From Odontocerum albicorne (taxonomy: Eukaryota; Arthropoda; Insecta; Trichoptera; Odontoceridae): 64,000 nt of DNA. The notes beneath the pieces are model-generated. The model ran no database searches. It saw nothing but the letters and a program-made list of their open reading frames with translations, and was not told the origin of the DNA. The position numbers were made by a program, and so were the translations under genes. Below, one piece after another: positions 1 through 11,365 of the stretch. Position 1 is the first letter of the stretch; every line of letters begins with the position of its first letter. Location: contig OX463847.1 of assembly GCA_949825065.1 (NCBI GenBank), positions 34,171,789 to 34,235,788 on the forward strand. The letters are read 5' to 3'.

Positions 1-89
1 AATATGTTTTATACCTCATGAAAGAAAATTTTTGTGACACAATATCTGAAATTCTACAATATTATTAACCAATATCTGAAATACATGAC

Positions 90-600
90 AGGCACACAAA
101 TGTCTAACTTACAAGCAGGTTTTAGTTCGTCAACTAACTGTAAAATGTGGAGAATTTAAAACACCAGCAATATTGTGTTTAATAGAATGCATTAAAGCCT
201 TTGACTGCATCAAATAGAATAAATTATGAGAGTTACTTGTAGATATGGGCGTACCAACGCATCTTGTATCCTTATTAGAAAGGCTTGCTTTGTGAAGTGG
301 GTGGTATTAATAAGGATCAGCTAGAAGTACAAAAAGGCGTTCGACAAGGATGAAATATTTCTCTCTCATTGTTTAATGTAAGAATAATAATAATAAAAGG
401 ACGATCTATATATACCATATAGCGCTGTTAAGAGAACAGACTTTCATTGGTAAAGTTATACGCTTAGCTTATACGGAGAATACATAATGAGGAGAACACT
501 GAAGGACTGAGAAAGCGGAGTACAGATTGGACGTCAGAAAATAACACCTCGATTAAACAGACAATATAACACTTATAGCCAGTGGTGTATCTAAAATAAT
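90..600 (+). pseudogene. LINE reverse transcriptase core, decayed
   Basis: Broken plus-strand frames contain a reverse transcriptase signature: KAFDC-like (about 195-215), DMGVPTHLVSLL (243-275), DQLEVQKGVRQG (316-350) followed by an NISxSLFNV-like stretch, and a degenerate counterpart of the GxKxTxLRYADD region (about 520-570). Interrupted at 385-460 by a repeat of family R1. The matching 3' end may be the LINE tail at 1020-1515. Confidence 0.75.
385..455 (+). repeat. dispersed repeat R1, 5' piece
   Basis: AATAATAATAATAAAAGGAC through AGCGCTGTTAAGAGAACAGA, the start of a repeat found at 24660, 47580 and 58110. Confidence 0.7.
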
Positions 601-1019
601 TGGAGCTCAGTAGAAAATAGAAAATACTCGTAGTGCCTCTTTATATGTACTTATGTATTATATGTAAGATATATGAATATAAAAAGAGGTTTTATCCTTG
701 AAATAATAATAACAAAATTAGTCTTTAATTTTCTATAATATTCACACTTTTATGAAAAAACAAAGAATTGGTTAAAGCCCCTTTAGACGTGTTATATATT
801 AAGCCTTGGTCAAAACTGTACAATATCTTGCTTCCCTTTACGACGATTGTTATTTTGTAGATATGGTCTGGTCTCTAGCCCAATATATTAGCTTGTTACT
901 TCTGTATACATCGATTTTTTTTCATGTTTTCGTAAATACACGTGTGAAATTATTTTTCAAATTTTTTGCACTCCCATTTCTTGCTGTACCAATTTTGATG
1001 TAAGGGAGTGAACGTGAAA
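601..1019. other. AT-rich, nothing recognised
   Basis: Separates two parts of what may be one LINE. No coding or repeat structure identified; contains one TACTCGTA word. Confidence 0.5.
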
Positions 1020-1515
1020 CAAGTCTGAAAAGAGTTGAATAAATGTGTAGAAATACTTGCACTAAGAAGAATACATATTTCAACTATGTATGACAGAATA
1101 CTAAATGGAGTGATTAGGAATGAATGTGAACTTAAGGCTGTGTGAACTTAAGATGTTGAGTAAAATGAAGAACTCAAGGTGTTGAGTGAAATTTGAGTAA
1201 AATGAAGAACTTAAGGTGTTGAGTAAAATAAATAAGTGCACACCGAGATGTTTAAGCACGTGGAACAAATTAATAAAAAATGATTAACAAAACAAATCTA
1301 CAGTGCAAATGTGAGGGGGAAGCGTGATACAGGAAGACCAAAAAAATATGATCAAATGTATGATATTTTGAAAGAAAAAAATATAAAAAGTCAGAGAAAT
1401 GAGAAAGTGTATGGATGTAGATGAGGCAAAAAATATGTGTCATGATAGGAAATTCTGATGCGCTCTCTTCTCTGTCTACCCCGACAGGGAGATGACAAGA
1501 TGATATGAATGTATT
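1020..1515 (+). pseudogene. LINE 3' tail, family L1t
   Basis: Decayed version of the tail that in this window recurs as (R)RMHxxTIYDRIxNEVIRDECEL, LSKMKKSTLRWFGHVE, NEERLTKQIYSANVSGR and finally LSAYPDREMA-like, then a TATG-rich end. Here TTGAGTAAAATGAAGAA is locally triplicated (1150-1230). Followed at 1545-1690 by a segment that also follows the tail at 17520. Confidence 0.75.
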
Positions 1516-1544
1516 TGTTGCTGTGGGGGATTTTATAAATGATT

Positions 1545-1690
1545 AGTCCATACAAAGGCTAGTAAAGTAACGAATCTCGTAAAAGTATCAATGCAAAAAC
1601 TTTTCTAAGGGGCGTACCATTTAGGCTCCTATATGACATGGGTCCCAATACACCATATTGACTGTATGGAGTTGTTACGCCACTGCTTAG
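1545..1690. repeat. repeat shared with 17833-18005
   Basis: ATTAGTCCATACAAAGGCTA, AAAGTAACGAATCTCG and CCAATACACCATATTGACTG recur at 17833-18005 in the same order, and in both places directly after an L1t LINE tail. It contains a small inverted repeat around CCAATACA..TGTATGG. Either part of the LINE 3' region or an element that was copied with it. Confidence 0.75.
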
Positions 1691-1775
1691 CCAAGTCCTT
1701 TTATGAAATATGAGAACTTCTTCGCCTTGCAAAAGATGAAAGCAACTTAATGAGACTCAAAACGAGTAAATCAAA

Positions 1776-2445
1776 AAGCGTGATCATTGATCGAATCTAC
1801 AATTGCTGAAAGCTGTAGATATGGAACAGAAATCGAGAAAAGAACAGGACAAGTTCGCAAGTAAATTCTTAGTCCTACTTTTTCATTATCCATGTAGTTT
1901 TTTTTATCTATTTTTCATACATACATAAAGCGTGATCATTGATCGAAACTACAATATAATATTAATTTCTACAATTGCCGATAGCGGTAGATATGGAACC
2001 GAAATCGAGAAAAGAACAGGTTCGCAGATGTATGTAAGAAAATTCTTAGTTCTACTTTTTCACTATCCATGTAGTTTTTTTTTATCTATTTTTCATACGT
2101 ACATAAAGCGTGATCATTGATCGAAACTACAATATAATATTAATATCCAAAATTGCTTATAGCGGTAGATATGGAACCGAAATCGAGAAAAGAACAGGTT
2201 CGCAGATGTATGTAAGAAAATTCTTATTTCTACTTTTTCACTATCCATCTAGTTTTATATCTATTCTTCATACATACCTAAAACGTGATCATTGATCGAA
2301 ACTCCAAGATAATATAAATATCTACAATTGCCGATAGCGGTAGATATGGAACAGAAATAAAAAAACAACAGGTAAGTTCGCAGATGTATGTAAGAAAATT
2401 CTTAGTCCTACTTTTTCACTATCCATCTAGTTTTTATAGCTATTT
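1776..2445. repeat. tandem repeat, 4 units of about 150-178 bp
   Basis: Units begin with GCGTGATCATTGATCGAA at 1778, 1930, 2108 and (ACGTGATCATTGATCGAA) 2284. Spacing is 152, 178 and 176 bp. Each holds TAGATATGGAACxGAAAT and ends near TCATACATACATAAA. Two units contain parallel open frames (MIIDRNYNIILIS...) only because the units are alike. Confidence 0.95.
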
Positions 2446-2454
2446 TTGCTGGAG

Positions 2455-2735
2455 CAGACGGAGGGACAATCTTAAATTCCCATTCAGAACATGTCAGCTT
2501 TAAATTCACATTCTTCCTAATCATTTCGTTTCTTATTATTTCATACATTGTCCCTCCATGTTTGTTGCAAGTGAACATTTTTAGAGCATTAATTCAAATC
2601 TTTTGAGTTGTTTACCACGTCAACGTTTCACTCTCATACATGATAGTTGATACTAAACTGTCCGGTTCGAATATATACATTTTAGAGCCCAGTTGATTTC
2701 CCTTACGATACACGCCATTCGATATTCCTCCTATC
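2455..2735 (-). pseudogene. LINE fragment, minus strand
   Basis: Minus-strand pieces GVYRKGNQLGSKMYIF, VSTIMYESETLTW and, after a break, GTMYEIIRNEMIRKN correspond to the (V)RTLMYGSETW and TxYxxIRNEVIR stretches of the L1t LINE. Directly adjacent to a SINE. Confidence 0.55.
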
Positions 2736-2925
2736 TCTTTTTTTAACCTGGCGAGTTTATTGCCATGTGGCAATCTCTTCCAACCAACCAGAAAGCTGTT
2801 TTTATAGGCTCTGAGTGAAAACCAGACTGGAATCCTATTTTTTTTAAATCTGGTTTCCAGCGGGGATTGAACCCGCAACCTCCGGATCGGTAGACAAGTG
2901 TCTTACCACCAGGCCACGGAGGTCG
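2736..2925 (-). mobile_element. tRNA-derived SINE, family S1
   Basis: On the minus strand starts near 2925 with GACCTCCGTGGCCTGGTGGT, carrying a polymerase III A box (TGGCCTGGTGG) and B box (GGGTTCAATCCC). The body includes ACAGCTTTCTGGTTGGTTGG and ends A-rich near 2736. The tRNA-like head lacks a pairing acceptor stem, so this is not a tRNA gene. Confidence 0.88.
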
Positions 2926-3374
2926 TCTCTTCCACCATCTTAGGAAATACCACATAAATAACAGAATTTTTCATCTTGCTCTATCTTTCATTACTCACCC
3001 ATATATCACGATTTATTTTCCTTTCATAATTTTCTATCACCATAATTTGAAAATTCGCAAACAATTCTTTTTAAATCCTTCATATATGTTAATATACTTA
3101 TCAGTCTCTGTAATGTAAACTCTGTTTGAATTCTAGGCCTTAATCCGCTTTATTGACTGCGCTACGACGAATTTTCCTTATCCCGTGTTGTCGGACCTTA
3201 AGTCCAGCGTGGCTAATGTTCTTTTCAAGTGTGAAGTCGTTTTGAGCAGTTCTTCGTTACTACACTACTAAATGACAAACAAACGTCTTTGTAATAATAA
3301 ATAAATATCTTCGCCAGGATTGCTCCCTCAAAAATAAAAAAAATCATTGGAAGCTGTACTGAGTTATTAAACCG

Positions 3375-3421
3375 TAAGACTCCAGACATCCTTAACATTA
3401 TTAAGGATGTCTGGAGTCTTA
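3375..3421. repeat. perfect 21-bp inverted repeat, 5-nt loop
   Basis: Arm TAAGACTCCAGACATCCTTA+A at 3375-3395, loop CATTA, exact complement at 3401-3421. No surrounding element recognised. Confidence 0.97.
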
Positions 3422-5584
3422 ACTCTAGCTCTTGAGTTAAAATCCAGGCACAGCTTCATTTGGGCCACTAATAGCCTCTAGAATAATTATTTTTGCTAAT
3501 ATGAAAGAGTAGAGAAGGAAATCGGGTTCCTGCGGGTGGATTTTGCCTATAGAAGAATTGCCGCCTGGCTATGAACTACTCTAGAGAACCTATAAATATC
3601 TTATTTGATTCCATATAGGAATTGGGAGAACCAAAAACAATAAGGCAAAACGGAATATATTATGAGATGGGTCGACTCTCTGTATGTACAGTGAGGAGCA
3701 ATCCATACAACACTTGGTGCAGTCCCTTAAGAGCTCGGTGTCTCGCATGAAAGAGGACTTGATTTCGTGGTACCCCCAGTCCTATAAAAGTGACAGAATT
3801 CAGAGCAGAAGTTGTATACATGAAAATAAGACGATAATAAAGAAGGATTTCGATATTTTATAAATGGAGATTTTATTTGTTTCCCATAACGTTTCCCGAT
3901 CACGCTGAATGGAGATTTTATTTGTTTCCCATAACAGCGTGGGTGATGGTAGCATAGAACTGAATTGTTATATAATTTAAAATGGTCATTATAGAATCCA
4001 GAAGAATTTAAACTGGATATTCTAGAATGGTGAACAAACTGTTGAACTACTTCCAGTGAGAGCCATAAAACGTACAATTCTTATATTAAAAATATTAAAC
4101 AGTTTGTGTTTTCGTTTAAAATCACATTTTCTTGCAAAATATCATTCAAACCTATTTTTAATCAGCTCTTGAGATTTCATTCTACACAACTCGACATAAG
4201 TGCAGAAATAATAGGGTCTTAAAGAGGTCGCTTCATCTTTGCTTCTCAATTTGGGGTCGTTGTGGTACTGAAACAATTTCAACAACTTTTAACGATCTGA
4301 AAGAAGTTATGAAATGGTTAAATCAATGAAAAACAGGACGTTGATAATATCTAGCCCATCTACATTATTTTTTTTAATATGCATTTACTTATAGATACAC
4401 GTATACTGGTGAAGTGCATTGCAGCGCTGTAACGTACAGGACTTCCTTGCGAAAGGTTACCGATCCGAACCCCGCGCTATGCTACTCCTTTCGAAAGACA
4501 CAGGTATTATTTTCGCCTAGTTTTCGGGAATATAAGAAAAATTATGACTTCTTTCGAACTGAATTGACGTTGGAATGGCGAGAAAATCCTCGACAACGAT
4601 GCCCAGTGACTATTATACTCATATATGTTCGTTGTATGGTGTGCGAGGAAGAGGTAAGTAGAGGCAAGAATGATAAAATATAGTTAAAGAAATTTTAACT
4701 AAGAGGTTTCAATTTAATAACGAGTACGAAGTATAAGAATTAAAAGAACATGTAAGACGAGGTTTATACATATGGAAGAGGCAAAGACTGATTGTGTAGA
4801 TAGGAAGGTGGGGAGGTATGATATATGTGCCTAGCTCAAAAGGGTATTTATGTAATGAAAGAATTTAACACATTTCTAAACCCATGTGCTCTTAAGCCGT
4901 AAAACGTGCCAATAAATACTACATGTGCTGCCACGAGTAAGACTTTTAGCAGTTTTGAAGTGGACCTAAAAAATAATATTTGAGAATCACAGAATTTCAG
5001 AGCGAAAAAGGCTTTGCCAATCCGATAGTACTGACTGTTCCCCAAAGTACGTTCAATTTTAGGGTTCTGGGCACTTATTTGCTAAACAAATGTTCCCGGC
5101 AAAATAATAATAAAACACAAATAAGTGCTCCGAAAAAAACACTCAAACACAAATACGGTCTATTGTCTGGAATATTATTTTATTTGATCAATCGTTTTCT
5201 TTGCGAGACATCTTAGCCCTCGTTTATTTGCAAAGTCGTGCCAAAGCAACGGGTGAAAATAAAATCCTATTTATTACTTCTCAATATGCTCGATTTTAGT
5301 GTATAAAGGTATTTTCTTGATTTCGTTGAATTTCTGATTTTGTTGATGCATGAAAATTGTCATTCGAATATTTTATGACAGAGCTTATTATATTTTCCCA
5401 ATATAAACATGATTTTGCAAATGTAAACAAGGTTGTATAGAACACTTGCACACGCGAGATGTGTGCGAGTGTTGTTACATGTCCACGTAAAATAGTATTC
5501 CATGACGTAGATATCTATCCACGTAAAATAGTATTTCTATGACCTCTTCACATAAAATAGTATTTCCATGATCATGGTGAACTA

Positions 5585-5705
5585 AGTCACTTGCCTGCTC
5601 CAATGGTGCTTAGCCCGAAAGCTTGATTGTTAGAGCCGAAGACTATATTGTCTCCCAGTCGTGCTCTTCATCGATTCGGATATGTCGAGGGGTGCCGTAC
5701 GACTG
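5585..5705 (+). mobile_element. SINE, family S2, 3' half
   Basis: Matches only the S2 body: TGTTAGAGCCGAAGACTATA, TTGTCTCCCAGTCGTGCTCT, TCGGATATGTCGAGGGGTGC. Head absent. Confidence 0.65.
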
Positions 5706-6332
5706 ACTGAATGAAATTATAAACGCTGTCTTTAGTGTTTTTGGTACTATCACGTTACTCCTCGATTCTCGTAAGCGTAAGCGATTTCTCAGTGTCCTAG
5801 AATGTGTACTATATTACTTCCTTCAACTGACTGCCCTCTGTACCTTGCGTCATGCATACTTCTAGACAGAATTAATCTCCCAAGTGTATCACTCTCCCCC
5901 TACACTCTGTTTCCAAGAAGTTTTCTTCGGAACAGCAAAGAGAGACGCGTTTCTTCTCCAAACTCTTCAATGAATAATTAATTGTATCATATTACAGTTT
6001 TTTTTTAAATACAATACAACATGATGGAGACATTGCTATATGGAAATTTCTTCATTCGAATCACAACGATGTTAAGAAGCATTAAAACAATAGAATGTAA
6101 CTTTTTTTTTAAATGTGTTCCAACGGAAATTTAACACGCAATTCGCGGATTAGAAGACAAACGTCTTCTCGACTAAATCACCGAACTTCTCAAACCACAT
6201 AACTATTTGGTTCTTCTGGATGTTCATGAAATGCACAGAAGTCAGCCAGCCACCTCCAGCACGATATCTCAAAGACGTCAATGAATCTTATCAATAAAAA
6301 AGAAATAACTTAAGTCAATACACCGTACATAT

Positions 6333-7050
6333 ATTTATTTTTTTATTAAACAAAGTAAATTATTGTACAAACATTTATCAAGGCTATACCTATTTACAAA
6401 TTTATTACTTAACTAATCTTAATTATATGTTATAATTTATGAACTTACTTAATCTTATTTTCCTACATATCATTTTATTTTATTTATTCAATCTTAATAT
6501 ATGAGATCTTAGAAATAATTAACACCTACATACTACTTATAACTAGATAACAATTCTTACACTAATTATTTAGCAAAAACAAGTCCACTCGTTCAGGCTA
6601 CTTGTATTCCATCACATTCACTCAGACCTTGGTAGTCCCAGCTAATACTGTAGGTGGACTAGTCAGGCAACAGATAATGCTTCGGGAGCTTGTGCTTATA
6701 ACGGAAGGGTAGGTCGGATTTACTTTCGTAAGCCTCCAGGGCAGCGACTAAGGGATTACTGTGATTTTGTTGGCTTTTATAGAACTTCACGGTCCAAGCG
6801 AGGATGTGGTGTTGTAGGGTTTCTTCTCGCTGTTTGGCGTAAAGTCGGGTAAGGTTTGTTCTGGGATGGGTGTTAAAAGATATCTTGAATGCCTTGATCT
6901 GCACTCTCTGGAGTTTCAGGTGATCCATGTTGCTCATACTACCCCAAACGGGTGCAGCATAGGTCAAGATAGGACGAATAAGGGTTTTATAGAGGAGGAG
7001 TTTATTTTTGGGTGAAAGGAAACTGCGTCGATGAAATATCGAACTGATAG
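6333..7050 (-). mobile_element. 5'-truncated Jockey-type LINE with target-site duplication
   Basis: A 718-bp minus-strand insert flanked by the identical 10-mer CCGTACATAT at 6323-6332 and 7051-7060. Its 3' end is A-rich (TTAATAAAAAAATAAAT). 5' truncation, A-rich tail and target duplication are the marks of target-primed reverse transcription. Confidence 0.88.
6656..7035 (-). pseudogene. LINE reverse transcriptase, C-terminal fragment
   Basis: Minus-strand frame reading RSFLSPKNKLLLYKTLIRPI, LTYAAPVWGSMSNMDHLKLQ, RVQIKAFKIS, and ending KLPKHYLLPD. YKxLIRPILTYAAPVWG...LQxxQ is the conserved region after the reverse transcriptase core in Jockey-clade LINEs. The polymerase core itself is missing. 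Confidence 0.9.
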
Positions 7051-7892
7051 CCGTACATATTAATTTATGATAGATATCATATTTAATTTATGATAGATTC
7101 TATGCTTACGATATTGGATACTAAGAGTATGGTGGTTTGAACCATACTTATCTTTCCCTACAAGAATATTTGTATGAATCATAAAACGGTTGTGCATGAG
7201 TTTAGATTTTTTCTCTTTTTCAAGAGAGAGAGAGAGAGAGAAAACTCCAAAGTTCACTAACCCGATCGTGCTAACACGTGACTTATGGATGAGGCAAATC
7301 TCAATAGTCAAAATAAATAAATATAAGAGAATATTATTTTTGTCAAAAATCTTTTTAGTTTGTCTTTTATCAACTGTCATTCTCATTGTTTTGTTATTAT
7401 TTGTTTATCAAAGTATACAAATAAGTAAGTTTAAGTTTTTTTTTCATCTATAACATATATTTCTGGGAATCGAAAAGCTCAAATAGGCTTATTAGTGATT
7501 TTGAGTAGCTGTGTTGACATTTTTAGTGAAATAAGTTTTATTTGACAAAACGGTTAAAATTAGAACTAATCAAGTGCCACTATTCTTTGGCAGCTTCAAT
7601 TTTATCAGTTGATCGCATACTATTTTACAAATTGTATAATCTAGCATTATTTTTATATCGTGTATAAGCGACTGAAGTCTAAAGAAGTAATAATACAACC
7701 ATGGAAAGCAATTTAAATAGCATATACTTACTCCATTTTTTACTATGGTCGATGATAATGATAGTACTAAAATCCAAATACTTTTGGCTTTCATAATATT
7801 CCCCCAGATTCCCAAAAATGTCAAGTAACCGTATAATATAATACAATACAGGAAGTCACCTTTTATCCGGAACAAAATAAAATAACTTCCAA

Positions 7893-8080
7893 GACTATGT
7901 TGTCCAGTGTATGTACCCGCAACCTTCTGGTGACCCAAATAATCTGCCAGACATTAAAACAAACGGACTTTTAGAGCAAAACTCGACCCAGTGGGACTCC
8001 GGCCCTGGACTGGGGCAAGTTGCCAGCGCCGTGTACAATCACACCACCGCCAGGAGCGGACCACGGATTTATGAGGACCA
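7893..8080 (+). CDS. possible exon of an unidentified protein
   Basis: A GC-richer stretch in AT-rich surroundings with one open plus-strand frame: DYVVQCMYPQPSGDPNNLPD, then GLLEQNSTQWDSGPGLGQVA and RSGPRIYEDQ. Possible acceptors are TTCCAAG ending at 7892 and TTGTCCAG ending at 7907. No GT donor follows the GC-rich part; the frame continues through AT-rich codons to a stop at 8159, so it could be a terminal exon. Composition is polar, low-complexity free and looks like a disordered or extracellular tail. It could instead be an old transposon fragment. No function assigned. Confidence 0.3.
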
Positions 8081-8159
8081 ATATATATTTTTTAAATTTT
8101 ATTCTGTTAAGCTAAAAATATCATTTTTACAGAGCAATTTATTTGAAAACAAATCATAG

Positions 8160-9288
8160 TACATATTAAGTCACACGATTTTTTTTGTCTTATTTATTTG
8201 TAATATGTAAGTGAATTTATTTTATTTATATACCTTAATACTAGTCGACGATACATAAAAAAATATTGTAAACTTATTAAAAAGTATTAATATTCTATAT
8301 AATTTATTTTAATATATATTCTGCATTATTTCTTAAATCTTTCGATATTCTTTGGTATTTGATTTTTTTTGTTGTAAATTGTATATTTGAATGTATTAAT
8401 AAAACAAACAACGTTGTATATTTGCCTTATACTAGTATATATGTTCACGTATTATAGTGAGGTATGTCGGAGATTTTTTTTAAATATACTGGCAACAAAT
8501 TAATTTTTATTTGGCCTACTTAAATCATTAAATTCAATGTGATTCTTTGTTTTATTGACAATCGCTTCATTTTCGCCAGTATATTTTTTATCTTTAAATA
8601 CCTGTTTATTTTTACAGTTATTATTATTGGTATGTTTTGTTAAGGGAAATTGTCTTTGGGCCATTGGAGATGAATATTTTATTTCAAATCGATTTCTTTT
8701 GTTTTATTTTTGAAGTCCGTTGCACATTACAGATTTCAAATTCATGCAATTAACAAATAAATCAAAAGTACAAAAAAAAACAACAAATGAGGCATATATG
8801 AAACAATTCGTATTTTTCTAAATTATAAAAAAAATCATATGGTAAACATTAAAACAAATTATATCATGTTATGAAGAGCATTAAAATGAAATCATTCACA
8901 GGATTGCACTCAATTTATAAAATGTTTCCTGGAAGAGTTGAGTGACACATGATAAACATCTATATGAGGACATACACGGTTTAAAAGTGTGATTGCTCTA
9001 CCTATAAGCATTTCCAAAGGCAAGTTGGATCGATTTATAGGTTCATAGAACAATCAATGGGAGCGTCTGATGGGTGCCTCGGATAACTAACCGAAACATA
9101 CAAACCAAGACTAATCAGGGCAGGTGGATGTACTAATTACATTATATATTAATTAGATTAGCCCTCAGGAAACAAAAATTAGACACGCAATCGAAGAGAT
9201 CTTCCACTCTAAAATGACCTTTGGTTATATATCCCCAGTAAGAAGATACCAGGATAAAGCCTAGGGTTATATCCATATTCTTTCATGT
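8160..9288. other. AT-rich, nothing recognised
   Basis: No open frame with protein-like composition and no clear repeat. Possibly very old transposon sequence at 8990-9120. Confidence 0.5.
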
Positions 9289-9484
9289 AGGCTGTCCCAA
9301 TAAGGCCGCTTACTGAAACCCCAGGGACATCAATTCGTCCTCGTCCACAAGAATTAAACGCTTCAAGAAGTGCCTTACAGCGAATTCTCGCAAAAGATCT
9401 GGATCTGTATGCCTATAAGATCCAACTGACCCAAGAACTCAAACCAGCAATTTAAATCCGGCGCTCTTATTGAGACACCCTGTA
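9289..9484. mobile_element. small TA-flanked element with DUF4817-type transposase remnant
   Basis: Left terminus AGGCTGTCCCAATAAGGCCG and right terminus complementary to AGGGTGTCTCAATAAGAGCG, each next to TA. The interior reads in broken frames like the LxRILAKDLxLxAYKxQLTQEL motif of a Tc/mariner-related transposase family, so it is a deletion derivative of an autonomous element. Confidence 0.75.
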
Positions 9485-10145
9485 TATCATGCCTTGCTCG
9501 ACACGTTTTCTTTATTGTTATTAACTACTGACTTAAATCAATCGTTGGACTAAACCGCAAATATGAGCCAACCCACAGTTAACTGTTTTGAGATATTTAG
9601 GTAACATTATGTTGCTTTGTATAGGCTTGTGTAGAGTAAACTATTTTGAAGTAATTTAACTCGGAAAATTACATTTGATCAAATTCAACTTGCAATATTG
9701 TGCATGTTTTTTTCTTAGATATTCCAAATAAATCAAAAGTCTGGGTCCTACTAGAAAATTTCCCTTTTGTGGGTCCTACTAGAAAATTTCCACCTAATCC
9801 TAAGCGACGGGCTATATGTTTGAACTTATAATTTACCTTTCAAATATGTAATAATGTTCGACATGGGGCGAGCAAGAAGTGATGAGCTTTTAGAGATCTC
9901 CACATAGGCATGGTTGGATATACTGTTGATGGGGTTATTGAGATTATGATGCTGTTAGAATTGAATATGTGATAACCTAAGATTTGTAAGTATGTGAATG
10001 AAGAGTTTTAGTTTATATACTCGTATTTGAAAAAATATATGAAATTTAAGAATCCGAAATTTAGGAAAAAAATTGTAATTAGACCTCTATTTCGTAGACT
10101 AATGAAGTAATTCTCTATATAAACAAAATGATATATTAGGTGTTA

Positions 10146-10809
10146 CATAAGTTGTGTCCGTTTTTTTCCAAATTAAAAAATGAGCATCAAAAGTAAAACA
10201 AAATGGTGAAGGTTATACGTCATTCGAAATAAAATGTTCTCTACAAGATATTGTGTTTGCTTTTACGTTACATATATTATTTTATTTGATTAGAAGCCTT
10301 CAAAATGAAATGTCAAGTAGACGAAAGTGAGCATTTTCGACACCTCTTTTTGTTTGCGTTCAATCGAGGGAATAAAGCTGCCAAAGTTGCTCGCGATATT
10401 TGCAAAGTGTACGGTGAAGATGCTATGAATGAAAGGACAGCTCGTCGATTGTTTTTGCGTTTCGAAGACGGTAATTTCGACCTGAAAGACATAGAGCGTT
10501 CCGGGCGACCAGTGGACTTCGATGAGGACCGCTTAAACCATATTATTCATGAATATCCGAGCAGCTTTGGCAGCTTTAATCCCTCGATTGCACGCGAACA
10601 GAATGAGGTGTCGAAAATGCTCAATTTCGTGTACTTGACACTCCATTTTGAAGGCTTGTAATCAAATAAAATAATATATGTAACGTAAAAGCAAACACAA
10701 AATCTTATAGAGCAGAAAATTTCCTTTCGAATGACGTATAACCTTTACCATTTTGTTTCACTTTTGGTGCTCATTTTTAAATTGAAAAAAAAAACGGACA
10801 CAACTTATG
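10146..10809 (+). mobile_element. internally deleted mariner with long inverted repeats
   Basis: 664-bp element bounded by CATAAGTTGTGTCCGTTTTT at the left and its complement at the right, with TTA on both outer sides. The inverted repeats extend inward about 170 bp, including the stretches around GGTTATACGTCATTCGAA and the complementary copies near 10730, so the element could fold almost end to end. The interior keeps only an N-terminal transposase piece. Such deletion derivatives are usually mobilised by full-length relatives. Confidence 0.85.
10305..10661 (+). pseudogene. SETMAR-type mariner transposase, N-terminal fragment
   Basis: Open frame beginning MKCQVDESEHFRHLFLFAFN. Residues about 8-70 match the paired helix-turn-helix DNA-binding region of mariner transposases: FNRGNKAAKVARDIC, NERTARRLFLRFEDGNFDL, ERSGRPVDF. 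After HIIHEYP the sequence leaves the family and runs into the right inverted repeat. The DDE catalytic half is absent. Confidence 0.85.
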
Positions 10810-10830
10810 TTAACATAAGTTGTGTCCGTT
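10793..10830. repeat. 38-bp perfect palindrome of mariner ends
   Basis: The right terminus of the deleted mariner (AACGGACACAACTTATG) is followed by TTAA and then by an inverted second copy of the same terminus ending at 10830. The whole is a perfect palindrome centred on TTAA at 10810-10813. The second end is only 17 bp long and leads into unrelated DNA. Confidence 0.95.
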
Positions 10831-11365
10831 ATAATGTACTTGTACTAATCATTTCGCCTTTACATTCAAATAATATTTAATTTTATATGTTGTATCGTGG
10901 ATAATAAAAAAAATGGTTCCGTATATCTGTCAGAAGGAACCAATAGAGTATAGACTGACTTGTATAGTTCTGTACCGACCAGTGTATTGCAATAGTGGTA
11001 AATTGTTTTCTCACACATTCGCTGCATTTAGGTGTCTATATTGCCGAAATGATGGGCGCAGTTATCGCCCGGGATAACAAAGTTCATAACATTAGATTCC
11101 TCCCTGGCACTGTATCAAGTCATCGTACCTAAATGTTTAAAGTTTCAGGGCAGGAATAGTCAACATTTTTTTCATTAATATTACATTTTAATAATATATA
11201 TGAAATACGAATGTGACACTTTAAATGTCATTTTATTTTTTTAATTATATTATTTGTTAAGGGTTCAAGATGATTTTTTCCATGTTCCTCATACAATTCA
11301 AAATTTTGTGTCAACATGATTTTCAATTTTATTTCAAATAAAATGTACATTGGGTAGTATTAAGT

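Larger units (their letters stand above)
2935..6320. other. no supported gene; repeat debris
   Basis: Holds the hairpin at 3375, a local duplication of GGAGATTTTATTTGTTTCCC (3865-3930), an ORF-like GC-richer stretch at 4414-4683 (KNYDFFRTELTLEWREN) that I cannot assign, short direct repeats of CACGTAAAATAGTATTTC (5515-5570) and an S2 SINE piece. Confidence 0.5.

Noticed and set aside
1932..2295. Two nearly identical 61-62-codon open frames
   Set aside because: They are the same phase of a tandem repeat; other units have stops, so there is no sign of selection for coding.
2850..2925. tRNA gene on the minus strand
   Set aside because: A and B boxes are present but the acceptor stem does not pair and a SINE body follows.
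4414..4683. 89-codon open frame with higher GC
   Set aside because: No splice sites, no recognisable domain and no second exon; kept only as a remark.
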